In this document: in pieces, positions 62,401-64,000 of the stretch
Numbering within the stretch: the stretch's first letter is position 1
Layout of the letters: each line of letters begins with the position of its first letter
NCBI GenBank assembly: GCA_034509425.1
Contig: JAVTVJ010000518.1
Span: forward strand, 186,001 to 250,000
Length of the DNA stretch: 64,000 bases
Direction of reading: 5' to 3'
Source of the DNA: Eopsaltria australis
Lineage: Eukaryota; Chordata; Aves; Passeriformes; Petroicidae
Notes under the pieces: model-generated
Told to the model about the DNA's origin: nothing
Seen by the model: only the letters and a program-made list of their open reading frames with translations
Database searches by the model: none
Program-made: the position numbers and the translations under genes

Positions 62401-64000
62401 ATTTCCTCCTTTTCTTTATTTAACATGGTACACCAGTGTTATAGCACTATTAGAGCCAGAAGCACAATTATATCACCATCTGAGGAAAAGCAGAAGCAAT
62501 ATTTCTTTGACTTGTTTACCTTTTAGGAATATATTCTGTATGCCATGCATGGTAAATATTCAGATACACTTTGCAGTCAATAACCTTGTCGTAGCTCCGT
62601 TGTTTTCAAAATTATTCTGAGCAGGTACTGAAAGAGGGAAAGGAGATGTGTTGCAATACTCTAAGGTGAAAAAAGGTGTAGTTTTTTCGGGTTTTTTTGT
62701 GGTTTTTTTCTTTCTTCACATGACTCTGGAACTCTTAGTGACTTACTATCATCTGGGTGGCTTCTTCTGCGGGAAAGTTGCATATGGCATATGGACCTCA
62801 AAATGCTTTAAGTTGGAATCCTGAAATCTGGAGATAGAGATAAAACATCTCACGTTACCACCACAACCCAATAAAACAATCTTCCACTGAGTATTTGAGA
62901 CTGCTCAGTTCCAACATCTGCAAGTCACCCAGGCAAAAAAAAAGTATGAAGTATCTTTAGTAAAGAGAAAACAAATTGTGTTTCTCTTTTAATTTTTACT
63001 AAAAATGAGTGCGATAACAAATTTGAAGTTACAAAATTTTTGTCTGTGACTTATGTAAATCACACATCTAATTTGAGCCCAGATCCAGCTTTTTTTTATT
63101 TTTGCCATAAATGCTGTTTTCATTTATTTTAGAGGGTTTTCTGTGGTGTTTTTAAAATTTTTTTAGTATTTTCAAGTCCTTAAATTTAGCATTATATTTG
63201 GAGGGAGCACAACTGAAAGTGAAAGGATGAAGCATTCATATAGTAATTTAAATAATTTGATACTGTAATATTATTCAGTATCATGTCTCAGTTTAAAAGA
63301 ATTGATTTACAATGAAGTGTCAGCATCACTACTTCATTCTAATGATATGTATGTCAATTATTTTGCATTATATAGTCTTTATATTAGTTGAAATTAGGGG
63401 CAAAATATTTTCTGCCATAACTAAAATAAGTGGCATTCTAGTGGTTAACATCTATATTCAATAACTAAAAATTTTTGAGACTGGTAGTAATCTATGTGGC
63501 ACCCTTGAACAAAATCTTGTTGTTCTGCAAAGAGAATCTGGTCTGTGAAACTAAATTGCTGCGCTTCAATATTTGTTGATCAGATGTTCACTTCTTTAAA
63601 GTAACATTTGAAAAATTAGTCCTATTGCCAAGGTCTATTACAAACAATCAATAGACTCTTGCTGCATTCAGGGGCTTGTAGTTTTTGCTAAAAGAAATTC
63701 CTTTTTTCAGATTAGATCAGGTGCCGTCACTGTCAACACACAAAAGATACCAGCAGGTTGTAGGGACAGTGGGTTTTTCTTGCAGCTGCAAAGTACACTC
63801 ATTTTCCTCCTCAGCATGGAACTCCAGTTAAAGTAAATAAACTTAAGATTTATGCATAAGAAAAAAAAAGAAGTCATAGTGAGAGGCTGATTGGAGGAAT
63901 TAGTTTGGTGGAATGATTTCTCTAATTATAAAGATAGCAGAGGATCTAGTTCAAATTCAGGTACAGATAATTAATAATAAACAATAATTGAAGGAAGTTG
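59466..64000. other. Non-genic AT-rich stretch, no recognised gene
   Basis: No exon, RNA gene or transposon recognised. A TATAATATGTATAATATTTAATG patch near 59790-59812 and GT-rich runs near 62676-62712 are the only simple features seen. Frames at 60010-60303 (97 codons) and 62315-62620 (101 codons) have no recognisable domain. The window ends in ordinary AT-rich DNA. Confidence 0.55.

Noticed and set aside
1..64000. CRISPR arrays, bacterial operons, phage or plasmid genes
   Set aside because: No regularly spaced repeats, no long dense genes and no ribosome-binding-site pattern; the repeats present are vertebrate retrotransposons.

Overview
This window looks like vertebrate, most probably avian, nuclear DNA with no recognisable host gene. 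It is AT-rich and carries many CR1 LINE fragments with the CR1 3' tail (octamer-like runs related to ATTCTATG). It also holds a solo LTR with a perfect 6-bp target-site duplication, and part of a GC-richer LTR that resembles a family I know from bird genomes. Placement within birds is inference; a songbird or other neoavian is plausible. No bacterial-type operon, CRISPR array, plasmid or phage gene is present. All long open frames are short (at most about 133 codons) and fall into CR1 remnants or unrecognised, chance-like stretches.

Layout. 1-3834: single-copy-looking AT-rich DNA. 3835-4720: an 885-bp 5'-truncated CR1 on the minus strand with decayed ORF2. 4721-8349: unique DNA with a C/A-rich tract and a YY1-like motif. 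8350-11822: a repeat-dense block with an old CR1, a pyrimidine microsatellite, a twin hairpin, copy A of a dispersed repeat, a plus-strand CR1 and a minus-strand CR1. 11823-22784: mostly unique, with a tiny telomere-like tract, a GATA microsatellite and two clear inverted repeats. 22785-23660: T-rich tract, partial ERVL-like LTR, and a TACA/TA microsatellite. 23661-29554: unique AT-rich DNA. 29555-31437: three CR1 pieces in mixed orientation. 31438-52610: long unique stretch with small tandem duplications, a CR1 tip, a poly(A) run and AT microsatellites. 52611-53253: complete solo LTR of ERVK type. 53350-53955: minus-strand CR1. 53956-59064: unique. 59065-59465: copy B of the dispersed repeat seen at 9440. 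59466-64000: unique.

There is no gene network to describe. The window reads as intergenic or deep intronic sequence shaped by waves of retrotransposition: old, diverged CR1 fragments, older LTR-like fragments, and one structurally intact solo LTR that is probably the youngest insertion. The most solid observations are the LTR with its duplicated target, the two homologous repeat copies about 50 kb apart, and several perfect short inverted repeats. I found no convincing evidence of a new biological system.
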